The notes under the pieces are model-generated. The model made no database searches. It saw only the letters and a program-made list of their open reading frames with translations, and had not been told where the DNA came from. Made by a program: the position numbers and the translations under genes. From CALLVY01 sp937899855 (GTDB taxonomy: Bacteria; Bacteroidota; Bacteroidia; Chitinophagales; Saprospiraceae), in the NCBI GenBank assembly GCA_039820405.1, contig JBCBQC010000050.1, positions 1-46,722 on the forward strand: a stretch of DNA of 46,722 nt, in the 5' to 3' direction. Positions 1 to 8,361 of the stretch are shown piece by piece; position 1 is the first letter of the stretch, and each line of letters opens with the position of its first letter.

Positions 1-482
1 AATAAAAACATGTAATTAAAATAAATGTATCTCAGCACTTTTTCGTAGGATGTGTGTTTTTTACCCGGTTACGAACCCAGCCCCAGGCTCTCAAAACCAA
101 CCGGACTCAACAATTTACAACCGACTCTTTTTCAACAAAATACGCTCGTAAACGATCTATAATTCACCTTCTTTTCGGCTAGCAATCTGCTTACATCACT
201 GGTTTTTTACATGCTTCCTATTTTTGATGAGAGGAAGGCGCTGTCACGAAAATGTAGCGATTTCAGTGACGCGTAACTGGCTTGTTTTTGATTAAAAACA
301 GTATTTTATCCCGTCACAAGCGGGGCCCAAAAAGGAGAAAAGAGCGCCACCGCGCCTTTTTTCATATTAAGAAAGTGTGGAATGCAAATTTTGGGACGCG
401 GAGGAACCCGAAGCGGTGTAAATTCGGATTTGTTGGAAACCTGTGACTCAATTGTTAAGGGCTGGGAGATAGCCCGGTCGCC
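1..482. other. A/T-rich intergenic stretch, no gene seen
   Basis: I find no convincing ORF, tRNA or rRNA here. An imperfect inverted repeat lies at about 239-273, with GTCAC (243-247) facing GTGAC (266-270) and partly complementary A/T flanks. A short GCGC-CACC-GCGC hairpin followed by a run of six T lies at about 343-361, which could end a plus-strand transcript, but no plus-strand gene precedes it. A small RNA is possible but not supported by anything specific. Confidence 0.5.
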
Positions 483-893
483 TCACAAAAAAACGTAGAG
501 GTAAAAAGTGAGCCACCAACGCTGGTCGAGGAGTCGGAAATGTCTTTCGATCAACAAGCCCCCTTGATCTTGATAGATTTTTTCCCGAATCTCCCCTTCC
601 CCGCGCAGCCGCTCGATCCGGTACACGGTCGTATCGATGGCCTCCAGGCCATTTCGGTGCGGGGCCCAGTCCGCTCCCGACCAGGCCGTGATCCGTCCGC
701 CCTCAATTCGGTACCCATCGAGGGGAAAGCGAACCCGGCTGCGTTGGAACAGGCTATCGCGGTGAAAGCGTTGGTAGAACTGCATAAAATCTTCCGGGGC
801 GGACCCATTGCCGATCTGGCGCCCACCCGTACAGGCGCCGCACAGCAGCAATACCACTCCCAATCCCACGATGGAAAGCAAAATATTTTTCAA
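483..893 (-). CDS. small lipoprotein, possibly DUF4348-like
   Basis: The 136-aa product begins with a hydrophobic segment ending in the lipobox LLCGAC, so it is probably lipidated at Cys20 and carried to an envelope membrane. The start is TTG; no in-frame ATG lies just upstream. The segment with DFMQFYQRF, DSLFQRSRVRFPLDG and a later WWLTFYLYVF resembles the layout I recall for DUF4348 proteins (a phenylalanine-rich helix, then a QxxRVxFPL strand and a terminal hydrophobic strand). That family match is from memory and should be tested. It is divergent from the membrane protein at 962 and shares a 68-bp intergenic region with it. The function is unknown. Confidence 0.75.
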   Translation of the reverse strand: MKNILLSIVGLGVVLLLCGACTGGRQIGNGSAPEDFMQFYQRFHRDSLFQRSRVRFPLDGYRIEGGRITAWSGADWAPHRNGLEAIDTTVYRIERLRGEGEIREKIYQDQGGLLIERHFRLLDQRWWLTFYLYVFL

Positions 894-900
894 GAATCCG

Positions 901-908
901 TATTTTTG
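901..908 (+). promoter_or_regulatory. putative -7 element TATTTTTG
   Basis: This is a perfect match to the Bacteroidota -7 consensus TAnnTTTG, 53 bp before the ATG at 962. No clear -33 TTTG/TTG was seen at the expected distance. A weaker reverse-strand element, TAAATTGG (935-942), sits 42 bp before the divergent TTG start at 893. Confidence 0.4.
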
Positions 909-961
909 ACTTTCTTAGTCCGAAGGACGAGCACCCAATTTACACCTTAAATCACCGCACA

Positions 962-1456
962 ATGGATACGGCCCTGGAAGTTTACCAACCCGTCAACACC
1001 TCCCTCAACCTCACTACGGGCATTTCGGTGTTCCTCCTACTGGCCGCTCTCCTCGGCTTGTACTGGAACGAAAAGCGAGAGGTAGCCTACGACAACCGAC
1101 ACTACCGCCAGCTGGGGCTGGTGCTTTTTGGCTTTTTGGCCCTACTCAGTGCCATTGCGGCGCTTTTTAGTGGCCTGACCAGTCGCCGGATCGGTCCGGT
1201 CGAGTTTTACGCCGATCGCATCGAGACGGTAGAAGCCACCATCCCCTACCGATCGATTCAAAGGGCCTACCTACACCAAGATCAACCCCAATCCAGCTTC
1301 GGCAGCAGCCAGGCCCGGGGCGATACGACGCTGATGCTCATCATCGTGGAGCGACTGGACCAAAAGACCCACGTTTTTTCCGCTTACAACTACCCCATCG
1401 AACGCCTGCACAACAGCCTCAAACAACACCTAGAAGCGGCGAGAAAACCCCAGTAG
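962..1456 (+). CDS. membrane protein with two N-terminal TM helices
   Basis: The 164-aa protein has no signal peptide. Two hydrophobic helices (about residues 14-32 and 48-70) are separated by a short charged loop, followed by a soluble tail of about 95 residues with alternating beta-type sequence. The topology resembles small PH-like (bPH) membrane proteins, in which two helices precede a beta domain, but I cannot assign a family. It stands alone as a single plus-strand gene that ends in a bidirectional hairpin terminator. The function is unknown. Confidence 0.75.
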   Translation: MDTALEVYQPVNTSLNLTTGISVFLLLAALLGLYWNEKREVAYDNRHYRQLGLVLFGFLALLSAIAALFSGLTSRRIGPVEFYADRIETVEATIPYRSIQRAYLHQDQPQSSFGSSQARGDTTLMLIIVERLDQKTHVFSAYNYPIERLHNSLKQHLEAARKPQ

Positions 1457-1467
1457 ACCGCTAAATA

Positions 1468-1504
1468 AAGCAGGCAAAACCCCGGATTGGGACTTTGCCT
1501 GCTT
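1468..1504. terminator. bidirectional hairpin terminator
   Basis: A perfect 11-bp stem, AAGCAGGCAAA (1468-1478) with TTTGCCTGCTT (1494-1504), encloses a 15-nt loop. It lies between the convergent genes ending at 1456 (+) and 1530 (-). The A/T ends of the stem give a short T-rich exit on both strands. Confidence 0.75.
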
Positions 1505-1529
1505 AGCGAAACCGAAAAAGGACCAGGCC

Positions 1530-1907
1530 CTAATCCAGTGTAATTTCTTTGCTGATCACTCCCGTGAACGTACGCAAGGCTACCTCGTAGGTGCCTTCGG
1601 GCAGTTCACTCAGATCGAGTTCGTAAATCGTATTGACGGGCAGTTCGTAGAGTTGATCCTCCAAAACCACCTCCCCATCGGCGTTGATTACTTTGAGATC
1701 GTTGAGATTCACATTGATCTTTTCGAAGTCGATATAGTAAATCTCTTGCTCTTCATCGATGTAAAAGGACCAGTCGGTGCTACTCAGATCCAGGAGGCGG
1801 GTGGCAGTGGTCGCCTCTGCAGTTAGACTGGTAGTAGATTGGGCAAAAAGTTGGCTATTCAGACAACCCGCCAAAACAAATACCACGACGTAAACAATAC
1901 GCTTCAT
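1530..1907 (-). CDS. small secreted beta-sandwich-like protein
   Basis: The 125-aa protein has a signal peptide (residues 1-22, ending LFAQ) and a mature part with short beta strands. The last 75 residues read like the beta sandwich of Bacteroidota sorting or DUF3244-like domains: NVNLNDLKVINADGEVV, then ELDLSELPEGTYEVALRT, ending EITLD. The phrase LPEGTYEVAL resembles the LxxGxYxL strand of T9SS type A domains, but the PNP motif and terminal lysine/arginine pattern are missing, so I do not call it T9SS cargo. It is monocistronic with its own promoter. The function is unknown. Confidence 0.75.
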   Translation of the reverse strand: MKRIVYVVVFVLAGCLNSQLFAQSTTSLTAEATTATRLLDLSSTDWSFYIDEEQEIYYIDFEKINVNLNDLKVINADGEVVLEDQLYELPVNTIYELDLSELPEGTYEVALRTFTGVISKEITLD

Positions 1908-1952
1908 AAGATTCTTAGCTAAAAATTAAGTGAGAAATAAAGTTCTGTGCTC

Positions 1953-1985
1953 CAAATATAGACATAATCTCAAAAGAATAAAAAA
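1953..1985 (-). promoter_or_regulatory. putative promoter, TATATTTG -7 box
   Basis: On the minus strand TATATTTG (1953-1960) matches TAnnTTTG exactly and ends 46 bp before the start at 1907. A T-run (TTTTTT, 1980-1985) sits 19 bp further upstream, where the TTTG-type -33 element is expected, but it is not an exact TTTG. Confidence 0.45.
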
Positions 1986-2209
1986 TGGAATATTAAAAAA
2001 AAACCGAATAAGATTCTAAAAAGTCGGGATTACAAAATAAATGGAGACCGAGTGCGAGTTCATCAGAATTATAATCTAAAACCATAAGACAATAGCGAAT
2101 CGCGTTTTGTTCTGCTCCAAATGTTAAAGTCTAAAAATTGTCGGGAGCTAGGCAGCGGGGGTTGGCCTTAGAACGTCGTCGGCAGTGATTCAACGCCTGG
2201 TGGAGGTCT
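1961..2209. other. A/T-rich intergenic region without a gene
   Basis: The roughly 300-bp gap between the secreted-protein gene and the end of the Nudix gene holds the promoter noted at 1953-1985 and otherwise no ORF, repeat or RNA gene that I recognise. Confidence 0.5.
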
Positions 2210-2833
2210 TTATTGCTCCGCTTGGGTCAAAACATCGAGGATATTGCCGTAAATGATGGGTTTTTCCGCCAGCAATGCGACCGATTGGCGCCACACGGCT
2301 CGTTCGATGTCTTCTTCCGTTTGGGGAGTCAGCTCCGCGGCGGGGCTCGTCATCCGGTACCAGTGGACCTCCTTGAGTACCCGTTTGCGGTTGGACGGGC
2401 GGTAGGTGTGGAAGGTGACCATGATTTTGGTTCCCAGTGTCAGCTCGCTTAGGCCCGTTTCCTCGCGGACCTCCCGCAGGGCGGCCTCCGGCTCGCTCTC
2501 CCCGGGATCGATCTTTCCCTTGGGTAAATCCCAAAAGTTTCGGCGAAAAATAAAGAGCTGTTCCCCCCGGGGATTGGTCACCAAGCCTCCCGCCGCGCGA
2601 ATCGTCCGGTGTAGGCTCCGAAAATCTTCAAACAATCGGTCGAGATTGGCGTGGTGCAGGATCACGGCGGCAAAACGGCGGCTTTTCTCCATCATGTCGA
2701 TGTAGTGCAATAAGAATTTGGGCTTGCCCGGATAAAGCGCCCGGAGCGTTTCTCCATCATATTGGGGCAGCTGACCCAATTCTGCGGTATTCAACAGTAA
2801 AAGTGGCGTCTCATTGATATATATTTTGTACAT
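2210..2833 (-). CDS. Nudix hydrolase with N-terminal extension
   Basis: The 207-aa protein carries a complete Nudix box at about residues 106-128, with the GX5EX7REUXEEXGU pattern (GKIDPGE, then REVREETGL), which binds Mg2+ and cleaves nucleoside-diphosphate-X bonds. About 75 residues precede the domain, including a DMMEKSRRF helix, a layout seen in Bacteroidota Nudix proteins that is longer than the minimal 150-aa enzymes. The substrate cannot be read from sequence; the retained catalytic glutamates argue for an active hydrolase. It is divergent from the M42 peptidase gene and has its own -7 element. It is probably cytosolic. Confidence 0.9.
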   Translation of the reverse strand: MYKIYINETPLLLLNTAELGQLPQYDGETLRALYPGKPKFLLHYIDMMEKSRRFAAVILHHANLDRLFEDFRSLHRTIRAAGGLVTNPRGEQLFIFRRNFWDLPKGKIDPGESEPEAALREVREETGLSELTLGTKIMVTFHTYRPSNRKRVLKEVHWYRMTSPAAELTPQTEEDIERAVWRQSVALLAEKPIIYGNILDVLTQAEQ

Positions 2834-2877
2834 TTGCGCACCTTATTAGAGAATGAATAATGGGTTTTGGCGAGCCA

Positions 2878-2885
2878 CAAATATA
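2878..2885 (-). promoter_or_regulatory. putative -7 element TATATTTG
   Basis: This perfect TAnnTTTG match on the minus strand lies 45 bp before the Nudix start at 2833, the same spacing as several other genes in the window. No convincing -33 element was found. Confidence 0.4.
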
Positions 2886-2947
2886 GCTTGCTTACCGATT
2901 AAAACGGCTGTTCGCCGCAGCATTTGTGTCAGGAAGAATCTAAGCGC

Positions 2948-4027
2948 ATGTCAATCATTAACCAGAATTCTGAAGCTTTTCTCCACGAGTACCTGAATAA
3001 CGCTTCCCCCACCGGCTTTGAAGTAAGCGGGCAGCGGCTGTGGTTGGAGTACCTCAAACCTTACATCGACGAGTGGGGCTCCGATAACTACGGCAGCGTA
3101 TACGGCATCATCAATCCGGGGCAGGACTACCGCGTCGTCATTGAGGGCCACGCCGACGAAATCTCCTGGTTTGTACATTACATCACCGACGATGGCTTTA
3201 TCTACGTCGTGCGCAACGGAGGTTCCGATCACATCATCGCTCCGTCCAAAAAGGTCAACATCCACACCCCCCAGGGCATCGTCAAGGGGGTCTTTGGCTG
3301 GCCCGCCATCCACGTCCGCAAGGGGGAAGACGCCAAGTTGTCGCCCAAGCTGGACAATATCTTTATCGACGTCGGAGCCAAGGACAAAAAGGAAGTCCTC
3401 GAAATGGGCATCCACGTGGGTTGTGTGATTACCTTCGAAGACGAACTGGCCAAGCTCAACGACCGCTACTACGTCGGCCGAGCGCTCGACAATCGGATGG
3501 GGGGATTTTGTATCGCGGAGGTGGCGCGGATGCTTCAGGAAAATAAGGTCCAACTGCCCTTTTCGCTCTACATCGTCAACGCCGTTCAGGAGGAAGTAGG
3601 CCTGCGGGGAGCCACGATGATTGCCGAGACGATCAAACCCCACGTAGCCATCGTCACCGACGTGACGCACGACACCCACACGCCGCTGCTCAACAAAATC
3701 AAGGAAGGCGATGTCAAAAGCGGTAAGGGGCCCACGGTCACTTACGCCCCCGCCGTCCACAACAAGCTCCTCCAACTGATCGTCAATACCGCAGAAGAAC
3801 ACGATATTCCCCTACAACGCGAAGCAGCCTCCCGATCTACGGGTACCGATACCGACGCCTTTGCCTACTCCAACGGTGGGGTTCCCTCGGCCCTCATCTC
3901 CCTCCCCCTCCGCTACATGCACACCACCGTCGAGATGGCCCACCAAGACGATGTGGAAAGCGTCATCCGTCTGATCTACCACACGCTGCAAAAAATTGAG
4001 GCCGGAATGAGTTTCAAATACCTCTAA
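2948..4027 (+). CDS. M42 family aminopeptidase
   Basis: The 359-aa protein is a cocatalytic metallopeptidase of the M42 type (glutamyl aminopeptidase / tetrahedral aminopeptidase family), trimming peptides in the cytosol. The metal and catalytic motifs are present in order: GHADEISWFV (first His/Asp), GRALDNRMGG (bridging Asp), VQEEVGLRGA (catalytic Glu and ligand Glu), VTDVTHDTHTP (Asp) and the C-terminal MHTTVEM (His). I chose the ATG at 2948 over an upstream in-frame TTG at 2924, because MSIINQNSEAF aligns with normal family N-termini and AGGAAG lies just before it. It is followed after 11 bp by the UbiA-like gene, so the two are probably co-transcribed. Confidence 0.93.
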   Translation: MSIINQNSEAFLHEYLNNASPTGFEVSGQRLWLEYLKPYIDEWGSDNYGSVYGIINPGQDYRVVIEGHADEISWFVHYITDDGFIYVVRNGGSDHIIAPSKKVNIHTPQGIVKGVFGWPAIHVRKGEDAKLSPKLDNIFIDVGAKDKKEVLEMGIHVGCVITFEDELAKLNDRYYVGRALDNRMGGFCIAEVARMLQENKVQLPFSLYIVNAVQEEVGLRGATMIAETIKPHVAIVTDVTHDTHTPLLNKIKEGDVKSGKGPTVTYAPAVHNKLLQLIVNTAEEHDIPLQREAASRSTGTDTDAFAYSNGGVPSALISLPLRYMHTTVEMAHQDDVESVIRLIYHTLQKIEAGMSFKYL

Positions 4028-4038
4028 GCCCCCGGGCC

Positions 4039-4893
4039 ATGGCCCTTCTCAAGGACTTTATCAACCTCATTTTATACGGCAACTTCTGGATCGCCCTAGC
4101 CGCCAGTACCATGGTCCTCCAAACCCAGTGGCTCTGGCATTCCCCCCCCTACTACTCGGCCCTCACCGGTTTGCTTTTTTTTGCCACCCTCTTCCTCTAC
4201 GCCCTGCACCGCATTGTCGGCATTTCGCGGCTCAAAGACTTTCTGGAAGAAGAACGCTACGCCGTCATCTACCGCTACCGCCACCACATCCGGGTGTACG
4301 CCATCCTGGGGCTGCTCGGTGCCCTGTGCTGCTTTTGGTGGATCCCCTGGGCCATTCGCCTCGAACTGCTGCTACCCGGCTTGCTCTCCCTCGCCTACGT
4401 CTGGCCCATCTTTGCCGGCCGGCGGCGCCTGCGTGACATCAATCACCTCAAGATCTTCCTCATCGCCTTGGTCTGGTCCTGGGTGACGGTTCGGCTGCCC
4501 TTCGTCGAAGCTGGGCGAAGTACGTTTAGCCCAGCCCAAGCGCTCATGCTCCTCGAACGCGCCCTCTTTGTCTTTGCCATTACCCTCCCCTTCGACATCC
4601 GCGACCTGGAGGTGGATCGCTACAGTCAGGTCAAGACCATTCCGAGTATGCTGGGTGTCGAACGTAGCGTATACCTGGCCTACGCCTGCCTGGGCTCCGC
4701 CCTGCTCCTGGCCTGGATCCAGGTGGATTACTCACCGGCCTACCACTGGGGACTGAGCCTCTCCTACCTCAGTACCGCCCTCCTACTCTACTGGAGCCGC
4801 AGCTACCGACACGATTACTACTATACCGGATTGCTGGACGGTACAATGATTTTCCAGTGGTTGTGGATCTTACTCTGCGACCAATTCCTTTAA
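4039..4893 (+). CDS. UbiA-superfamily-like polytopic membrane protein
   Basis: The 284-aa, very hydrophobic protein has about eight TM segments. The loop after the middle helices carries DIRDLEVDRYSQVKTIPSMLG (Asp186, Asp189, Asp193), which matches the second Asp-rich motif of UbiA prenyltransferases (DxxDxxxD, then TxP). The first motif, NxxxDxxxD after helix 2, is not visible: that place reads FLYALHRIVGISRLKDF. It therefore belongs to the superfamily by fold but may have lost prenyl-diphosphate chemistry or use another substrate. It lies in the inner membrane. Its stop codon overlaps the convergent SDR stop at 4890-4893. Confidence 0.8.
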   Translation: MALLKDFINLILYGNFWIALAASTMVLQTQWLWHSPPYYSALTGLLFFATLFLYALHRIVGISRLKDFLEEERYAVIYRYRHHIRVYAILGLLGALCCFWWIPWAIRLELLLPGLLSLAYVWPIFAGRRRLRDINHLKIFLIALVWSWVTVRLPFVEAGRSTFSPAQALMLLERALFVFAITLPFDIRDLEVDRYSQVKTIPSMLGVERSVYLAYACLGSALLLAWIQVDYSPAYHWGLSLSYLSTALLLYWSRSYRHDYYYTGLLDGTMIFQWLWILLCDQFL

Positions 4894-5684
4894 AGCAGCG
4901 CCTCCGTCGTCCGCAGCAGAGCGGCGATCTTCTCCGCCTCGTAAGCATCGGGATGAGCCGGGCCAAAGCCACCCCGGTCGTTGTCGTAATACTTCCCGCT
5001 GTGGGCAGCGTACCCATCCCCCACGGCCAACTCGTAGAGCAGATCGCTCCCCTTCTCCGCGGGCGACCAAAAACGGCCAAAGGCCTCCTTGACCATTTTG
5101 GTTTGCAACAGCGATCCTGGGTTGATGGCGATTACGGTTCCTTCCGACCAACGTTGGGCCAGGTGAAAACTCCACATCGTCAGGGCCAATTTGCTTTGGG
5201 CGTAAGCCTCCTGGGTGGCCAGGTTGAGCTCACCGGATAAGGCACCGAGGGAGACGGTCTCCTGGGCGGCGGAACTCAGATTTAGCAATCGGGGATCGGG
5301 GCTCTGGCTGAGGAGGGGCAGTAATTCGCGACTGAGCAAATAAGGGGCCAGGTAATTGACGACCATCCGCAGATCAAGCCCCCGAGCATTTTGACGGACG
5401 GGGCTTTTGAATACGCCGGCATTGTTGAGGAGTACATCGAGTTGGGGCAAGTCGCGCTGGACCTCCATCGCCATTTGCCGCACGGCAGCGAGGTCCGAAA
5501 AATCCGCCACAAAACTCCGGACTTTTTCCGTACCGGCAGCAGCTTGTACTTCTTCGTGGACCCGGGCCAATTTGGCCGCATTCCGACCGTGTAGGGCCAC
5601 TCCGTGACCCGCCGCCGCCAGGCGAATGGCGGCCAGCTTGCCGATCCCGTCGGTACTTCCCGTAATTAAAATCGTTTTTTTCAT
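4890..5684 (-). CDS. short-chain dehydrogenase/reductase
   Basis: The 264-aa classical SDR has the Rossmann cofactor motif TGSTDGIG (residues 8-15), the NNAG strand, a catalytic Ser in LNLSSAAQ and YAQSK with the catalytic Tyr and Lys. HGRN after beta 2 favours NADP(H), as in related retinol-dehydrogenase-like SDRs. Its substrate is unknown. The start codon overlaps the stop of the upstream luciferase-like gene by 4 bp (ATGA type, 5681-5684), so translation is probably coupled and the two redox enzymes may act together. It is cytosolic. Confidence 0.93.
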   Translation of the reverse strand: MKKTILITGSTDGIGKLAAIRLAAAGHGVALHGRNAAKLARVHEEVQAAAGTEKVRSFVADFSDLAAVRQMAMEVQRDLPQLDVLLNNAGVFKSPVRQNARGLDLRMVVNYLAPYLLSRELLPLLSQSPDPRLLNLSSAAQETVSLGALSGELNLATQEAYAQSKLALTMWSFHLAQRWSEGTVIAINPGSLLQTKMVKEAFGRFWSPAEKGSDLLYELAVGDGYAAHSGKYYDNDRGGFGPAHPDAYEAEKIAALLRTTEALL

Positions 5685-6658
5685 GTAGAAACATCGGGTT
5701 GTAGGGGGTGGTGAAATTGAGGCAGTAAGTGCGTGGCGAGGTGTTCCAGGGTCGCCTCCACTGCGCCGGTATTGAAACGCAGATTGAGCGCTACGTGGTT
5801 GACGCCAATCGCGCGCAAGTGCTCGAAATACTCGACCAAGCGGTGGAGCCCCAGGCGAAATCCCAGATGGATTGGTTGGGGCAAAGCGTCGTCGGCGGCG
5901 GCGAGATCAATGTAGAGGGGTTGTAGAAATGGCTTGTCGTGGTCGTGGAACTGCTCGACGGCGGATCGCCACTGGCGAATCTGCTGGGCTTGCTCGTGTA
6001 AATTGCGGGGATAGTACAACCAGCCGTCGCCGTGCTCGGCGTTCCATTCCAGGGTTTGTCGGCTGTGGCCAGTGATGAGTAGTGGAAGACGAGGGCCCAT
6101 GGGTTTGGGAAGCACGTCAACGGTCCCGTCCAGCCGTCCGAAAGAATTGTCCCTCAGGCTGGGAAAGGACTCCGCCACCCGGCGCAGGTAGTCAAAGGCG
6201 GCACGGAACTGCGCTCCCCGCTGCTCGTAGTCCAAACCCAGGGCGGGATACTCTTGAAAGCGATCGCCCGAAGCGACTCCGAGGATCAGCCGCCCGCCCG
6301 ATAATTGGTCGATGGTGGCCGCCGCCTTGGCGACGTGTACCGGATGGTGCAGGGGCAGGGCGATACTGGCGATCCCCAGGGCAATTTGGTGGGTTTGACC
6401 GGCCAGGTAGCCCAAGTAAGCAAAGGGGTCGTAAGTCTGCCCGGCATCACCAAAGGAAGGGACGTGCAGCGGGACATCGCGGAGCCAGAGGGCTTGATAG
6501 CCCAGCGCTTCGATCAGCCGCACCCGTTCGAGGTGGCGGTGCATACTGGGCAGGGACCCCGTTTCGTAGTTTTCGATGGGTACGACGACCCCAATGCTCA
6601 ATTGACCGGGCGTAAATACCCGATCGTAGGCGGCGTTGATGCTGGCAAAAGCTTTCAT
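5681..6658 (-). CDS. LLM-class (luciferase-like) flavin oxidoreductase
   Basis: The 325-aa protein is a luciferase-like monooxygenase, probably of the BA3436 subfamily, using reduced FMN or F420-like cofactor chemistry. Family features are the N-terminal SIGVVVPIENYE strand, ALGYQALWLRDVP, the IALGIASIALPLHHPVHVAKAAATIDQLSGGRLILGVASGD block that forms the flavin side of the TIM barrel, and a C-terminal AIGVNHVALNLRF segment. No signal peptide is present. It sits between the DUF1330-like gene (42 bp upstream) and the SDR (4-bp overlap), in what looks like a small redox operon. The substrate is unknown. Confidence 0.9.
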   Translation of the reverse strand: MKAFASINAAYDRVFTPGQLSIGVVVPIENYETGSLPSMHRHLERVRLIEALGYQALWLRDVPLHVPSFGDAGQTYDPFAYLGYLAGQTHQIALGIASIALPLHHPVHVAKAAATIDQLSGGRLILGVASGDRFQEYPALGLDYEQRGAQFRAAFDYLRRVAESFPSLRDNSFGRLDGTVDVLPKPMGPRLPLLITGHSRQTLEWNAEHGDGWLYYPRNLHEQAQQIRQWRSAVEQFHDHDKPFLQPLYIDLAAADDALPQPIHLGFRLGLHRLVEYFEHLRAIGVNHVALNLRFNTGAVEATLEHLATHLLPQFHHPLQPDVST

Positions 6659-6699
6659 AGGTCAGTGGTGCAGCACTGCGGGACAAGGATCAGCTCTCG

Positions 6700-7035
6700 C
6701 TAAGCCAAGTCGTCGGTGGCTTCGATCAGGTAATGGTGACTCACCGATCCGGCGGTGCGGGCCCGCAGGTGGGGAGCGTATTCCGGGTCGTTCATAAAGG
6801 CCTGGGCAGCGGCCTTGGAAGGCCATTCGATGAGGATGCGTAAGGCAGCCGGCTGGTCATCGCCTTCCACTTGTTCGTGCTTGGCCGTACGGGCCAAGTA
6901 CTGGCCACCGTGTTGCGCTACGAGTCGGTTGGCGGTGGGGAGGTAATTGGGAATCCAGGTGTCGTCGGTTGGGCTGACGTCTAATACGGAATAGTAAGCC
7001 ATGGTAACGTAATTGTGGGGGTGAAACAATGCCAC
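6700..7035 (-). CDS. DUF1330-like small dimeric alpha/beta-barrel protein
   Basis: The 111-aa product contains AAYSVLD-type strand 1 (MAYYSVLDV), YLPTANRLVAQHGGQYLART, a central ALRILIEWPSKAAAQAFMNDPEY segment and a final HHYLIEAT strand, the pattern of DUF1330 / ferredoxin-like dimeric barrel proteins. A start at the internal ATG (7002) giving about 100 aa would fit the family better than 7035. It is the first gene of a probable three-gene operon with the LLM oxidoreductase and SDR. Proteins of this type often bind small hydrophobic ligands; no catalytic role is assigned. Confidence 0.8.
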   Translation of the reverse strand: MALFHPHNYVTMAYYSVLDVSPTDDTWIPNYLPTANRLVAQHGGQYLARTAKHEQVEGDDQPAALRILIEWPSKAAAQAFMNDPEYAPHLRARTAGSVSHHYLIEATDDLA

Positions 7036-7111
7036 AAAGATGCCGAGATCGAAAGGAGGGGGGCAGGTAAAAGCACGGGATAAATTGGTACTTTAAAAGG
7101 ATTGGTACCGC

Positions 7112-8341
7112 TCAATCGTTGAATACTATCGGGTATTCGGGAAAAGATTGGCGCCAGCGTTCAAAGGCCTGGGGCAGTTTTTGCTTCCAGGGTTGCTGAT
7201 TGGTGAAATAGAGCACCTGATAGGTTCCCGCCTCGCTGTCCAGGGGATCGATGGTAGCGGCCCAGAAGCCTCCGCGTCGGTCGTGCAGCAGGATGGCCTC
7301 ATCGGTGGTAAACAAACCCATCACCAAGCCTTCCGTCAGGATTCCATTGAGGCCCTCTTGGGGGCTTTGGTAAGCCTGGCTTTCGGACATCTGCATATTT
7401 TCGGCCACCTTGGCGTAATTTTCTTTACCGAGCCAGCTTTGAAAAGCATCGTGTTGGGCGGCATCGAGAAAGGCGCGGGACTCGTCGCCAAAGCTCAGCT
7501 GGGCCTCCGCCTCAATCACGCGATTGTCGTAGCTGCCCGAGGCGTAAGCCCGCATGCCAAAGCCACAGGCGGAGGTACTGCTGCGCTGTTGGAGCTCGAT
7601 GCGATCTTCCAGCAGTTGAAAATGGAGCACACAGGCCTCATCGGAATAGGCGTCGTAAACCCGGGCGTGGTAAATGGCGGAGTCGCCCTGGATCCGGGCC
7701 CGGCCATCGATCTCGCCGCTGTGAGTAAAACGGACGACGGAAAGGGCAAAGTAAAAACTCGAATCGCGCACGTCGCCAATGACCAGCGTGCCGGCGTCCC
7801 AAATGCTGTTGTAATGCCAGGTACCGGACCAGTTGGGCGGCTCGGCCCCACTGCCGGACCGGGCCAAAATTTGAAAGCCGACCGCAACTGCCTCCTCGCT
7901 GGCCCGCCATTCCCCCCGGATCGTATCCAGGTTATCGAGCTGGAATTGGTAGCGCTCGGGGCGCTCCTCCTCGCCATCGTACACCCGCAGGAGTACGCTC
8001 TCGTCGAGCGCGATCTCTCCCTGAAGTTCGTACTGCCACTCCCCCTTCTCCTCCAGGCGGTGACCACTGAGGTAGCCATCCCCCCAATTGATCAATAGCC
8101 AGTCCTCCAGCTCCCCGTCGCTGCGGCGGCCGGAAAAGCGACGTACAAAAGGATCCTTTACACTGGTCAGCTGCTCCCCATAAGAACGAAGTCCCGTGGC
8201 GAGGCTATCGCCGGGAATAGCGACTTCGGGTACAGTGGTCGTAGTGGTACTGGTGGGCTCGGAAGTGCAGGCATTGAAGTACAGCAGCAGGTACGACAAC
8301 AGGGCCAGCATCGTCCCCCGGCCGGTGGGGAATCTCATCAT
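7112..8341 (-). CDS. uncharacterised lipoprotein
   Basis: The 409-aa protein has a lipoprotein signal ending LYFNAC, so the mature N-terminus is the Cys followed by a Ser/Thr-rich linker. The true start may be the internal ATG at 8311 (MLALLSYLLLYFNAC), since the first ten residues add only charge. The body is rich in beta strands and aromatic Trp/Tyr pairs (for example SGTWHYNSIW and SSFYFALSVVRF), with a single conserved-looking YHARVYDAYSDEACVLHFQ stretch, suggesting a beta-sandwich or lipocalin-like first domain and a second domain near the C-terminus. I recognise no family. The gap to the upstream BNR gene is 20 bp, so they are probably one operon. Confidence 0.8.
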   Translation of the reverse strand: MMRFPTGRGTMLALLSYLLLYFNACTSEPTSTTTTTVPEVAIPGDSLATGLRSYGEQLTSVKDPFVRRFSGRRSDGELEDWLLINWGDGYLSGHRLEEKGEWQYELQGEIALDESVLLRVYDGEEERPERYQFQLDNLDTIRGEWRASEEAVAVGFQILARSGSGAEPPNWSGTWHYNSIWDAGTLVIGDVRDSSFYFALSVVRFTHSGEIDGRARIQGDSAIYHARVYDAYSDEACVLHFQLLEDRIELQQRSSTSACGFGMRAYASGSYDNRVIEAEAQLSFGDESRAFLDAAQHDAFQSWLGKENYAKVAENMQMSESQAYQSPQEGLNGILTEGLVMGLFTTDEAILLHDRRGGFWAATIDPLDSEAGTYQVLYFTNQQPWKQKLPQAFERWRQSFPEYPIVFND

Positions 8342-8361
8342 GATTGGCGCAGTTGGTTGCT

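Noticed and set aside
60..130. tRNA-like stretch on the minus strand with GGTTCG
   Set aside because: The T-loop-like run lacks a matched 5-bp stem, no acceptor stem or anticodon arm could be paired.
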